In this document: positions 14,444 through 14,735 of the stretch, in pieces
Layout of the letters: each line of letters begins with the position of its first letter
Numbering within the stretch: position 1 is the first letter of the stretch
Assembly: GCA_900549295.1 (NCBI GenBank)
Contig: URNG01000081.1
Location: 1 to 14,735, forward strand
Reading direction: 5' to 3'
From: an uncultured Rhodocyclaceae bacterium
GTDB taxonomy: Bacteria; Pseudomonadota; Gammaproteobacteria; Burkholderiales; Rhodocyclaceae
DNA length: 14,735 nt
Made by a program: the position numbers and the translations under genes
The notes under the pieces: model-generated
The model's input: the letters and a program-made list of their open reading frames with translations, nothing else
What the model was told of the DNA's origin: nothing
Database searches by the model: none

Positions 14444-14735
14444 ATGCTGAAGAACATCGCCAAGAAAACCCTGGCTGCCGCCCTGCTCGCCAGCGTCGGC
14501 TTTGCCGCCGTCGCCCAAGAGCGCGTTTACGTCATCGACCAGCGCGACGTCGTCGCCAAGTCCGGTTTTGGCCTGTGCTGGCGCACCGGCTACTGGACCC
14601 CGGCCGCTGCCGCTGCCGACAAGGCCGGTTGCGAGTGCGACAAAGACCTGATCCCGGCTGACGTCTGCGCCGGCAAGGCCGCCCCGGCTCCGGCTGCCGC
14701 TCCGGCTGCCGCCCCCCCCCAAACCTCTTGCCCTT
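14444..14735 (+). CDS. ompA: OmpA-family outer membrane protein, 5' part (runs off window)
   Basis: Only the first 97 codons are present. A signal peptide has a basic start (KNIAKK), a hydrophobic core (about residues 9-22) and a likely cleavage after AVA (22-24). The mature start contains GLCWRTGYWTPA (about 44-55), a segment typical of betaproteobacterial OmpA proteins that tie the outer membrane to peptidoglycan. Four cysteines at about 46, 65, 67 and 76 and an Ala/Pro-rich linker from about 78 follow; the peptidoglycan-binding OmpA domain would lie beyond the window. The AGGGAAGAG ribosome site (14432-14440) is well placed. Within a run of nine C (14712-14720) the frame becomes doubtful: as written it ends PPQTSCP, while one C fewer gives PPKPLAL. 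This may be an indel at a sequence end. Confidence 0.82.
   Translation, partial: MLKNIAKKTLAAALLASVGFAAVAQERVYVIDQRDVVAKSGFGLCWRTGYWTPAAAAADKAGCECDKDLIPADVCAGKAAPAPAAAPAAAPPQTSCP

Noticed and set aside
1..14735. CRISPR arrays, tRNA or rRNA genes, insertion sequences, phage or defence genes
   Set aside because: No regularly spaced direct repeats, tRNA-like folds, transposase motifs or defence-type domains were seen on either strand.

Overview
This 14.7 kb, GC-rich window looks like chromosomal DNA of a betaproteobacterium, probably of the Rhodocyclales. The main reasons are the gene order gyrA-serC-pheA-hisC-tyrA, the betaproteobacterial type of OmpA N-terminus (a conserved GLCWRTG segment after the signal peptide), and the dense ATGA-type gene overlaps. 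The assignment rests on recognised families and synteny; no database search was made.

Layout. (1) Bases 1-3248, plus strand: a rho-independent terminator of an unseen upstream gene, then a tight cluster of waaF (heptosyltransferase II), an NTF2/SnoaL-like protein of unknown role, an AlgC-type phosphomannomutase/phosphoglucomutase, and a small two-helix membrane protein. (2) Bases 3364-5860, minus strand: rmlB-rmlA-rmlC, each overlapping the next by four bases, for dTDP-sugar synthesis from glucose-1-phosphate. rmlD is absent. (3) Bases 5861-6046: a gap dominated by an imperfect palindrome of a dispersed-repeat type. (4) Bases 6047-12914, minus strand: gyrA, serC, pheA, hisC and tyrA, probably one transcript starting upstream of gyrA. 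(5) Bases 12915-13047: a divergent promoter region. (6) Bases 13048-14735, plus strand: an amidohydrolase of the methylthioadenosine/S-adenosylhomocysteine deaminase group, then a promoter and the 5' part of ompA, cut off by the window end just after a run of nine C.

How the genes fit together. The phosphomutase can supply glucose-1-phosphate, which RmlA activates and RmlB and RmlC convert to dTDP-4-keto-rhamnose. With WaaF this makes bases 48-5860 an envelope-sugar region on two converging transcripts. SerC, PheA, HisC and TyrA supply serine, phenylalanine and tyrosine. HisC in this position probably acts as the aromatic transaminase as well as, or instead of, in histidine synthesis.

Most of the window is ordinary housekeeping DNA, and I found no convincing new multi-gene system. 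The points most worth a second look are the palindromic repeat at a synteny break after tyrA, the missing rmlD, the dyad over the ompA -35 box, the C9 tract in ompA, and two small uncharacterised proteins in the sugar cluster.
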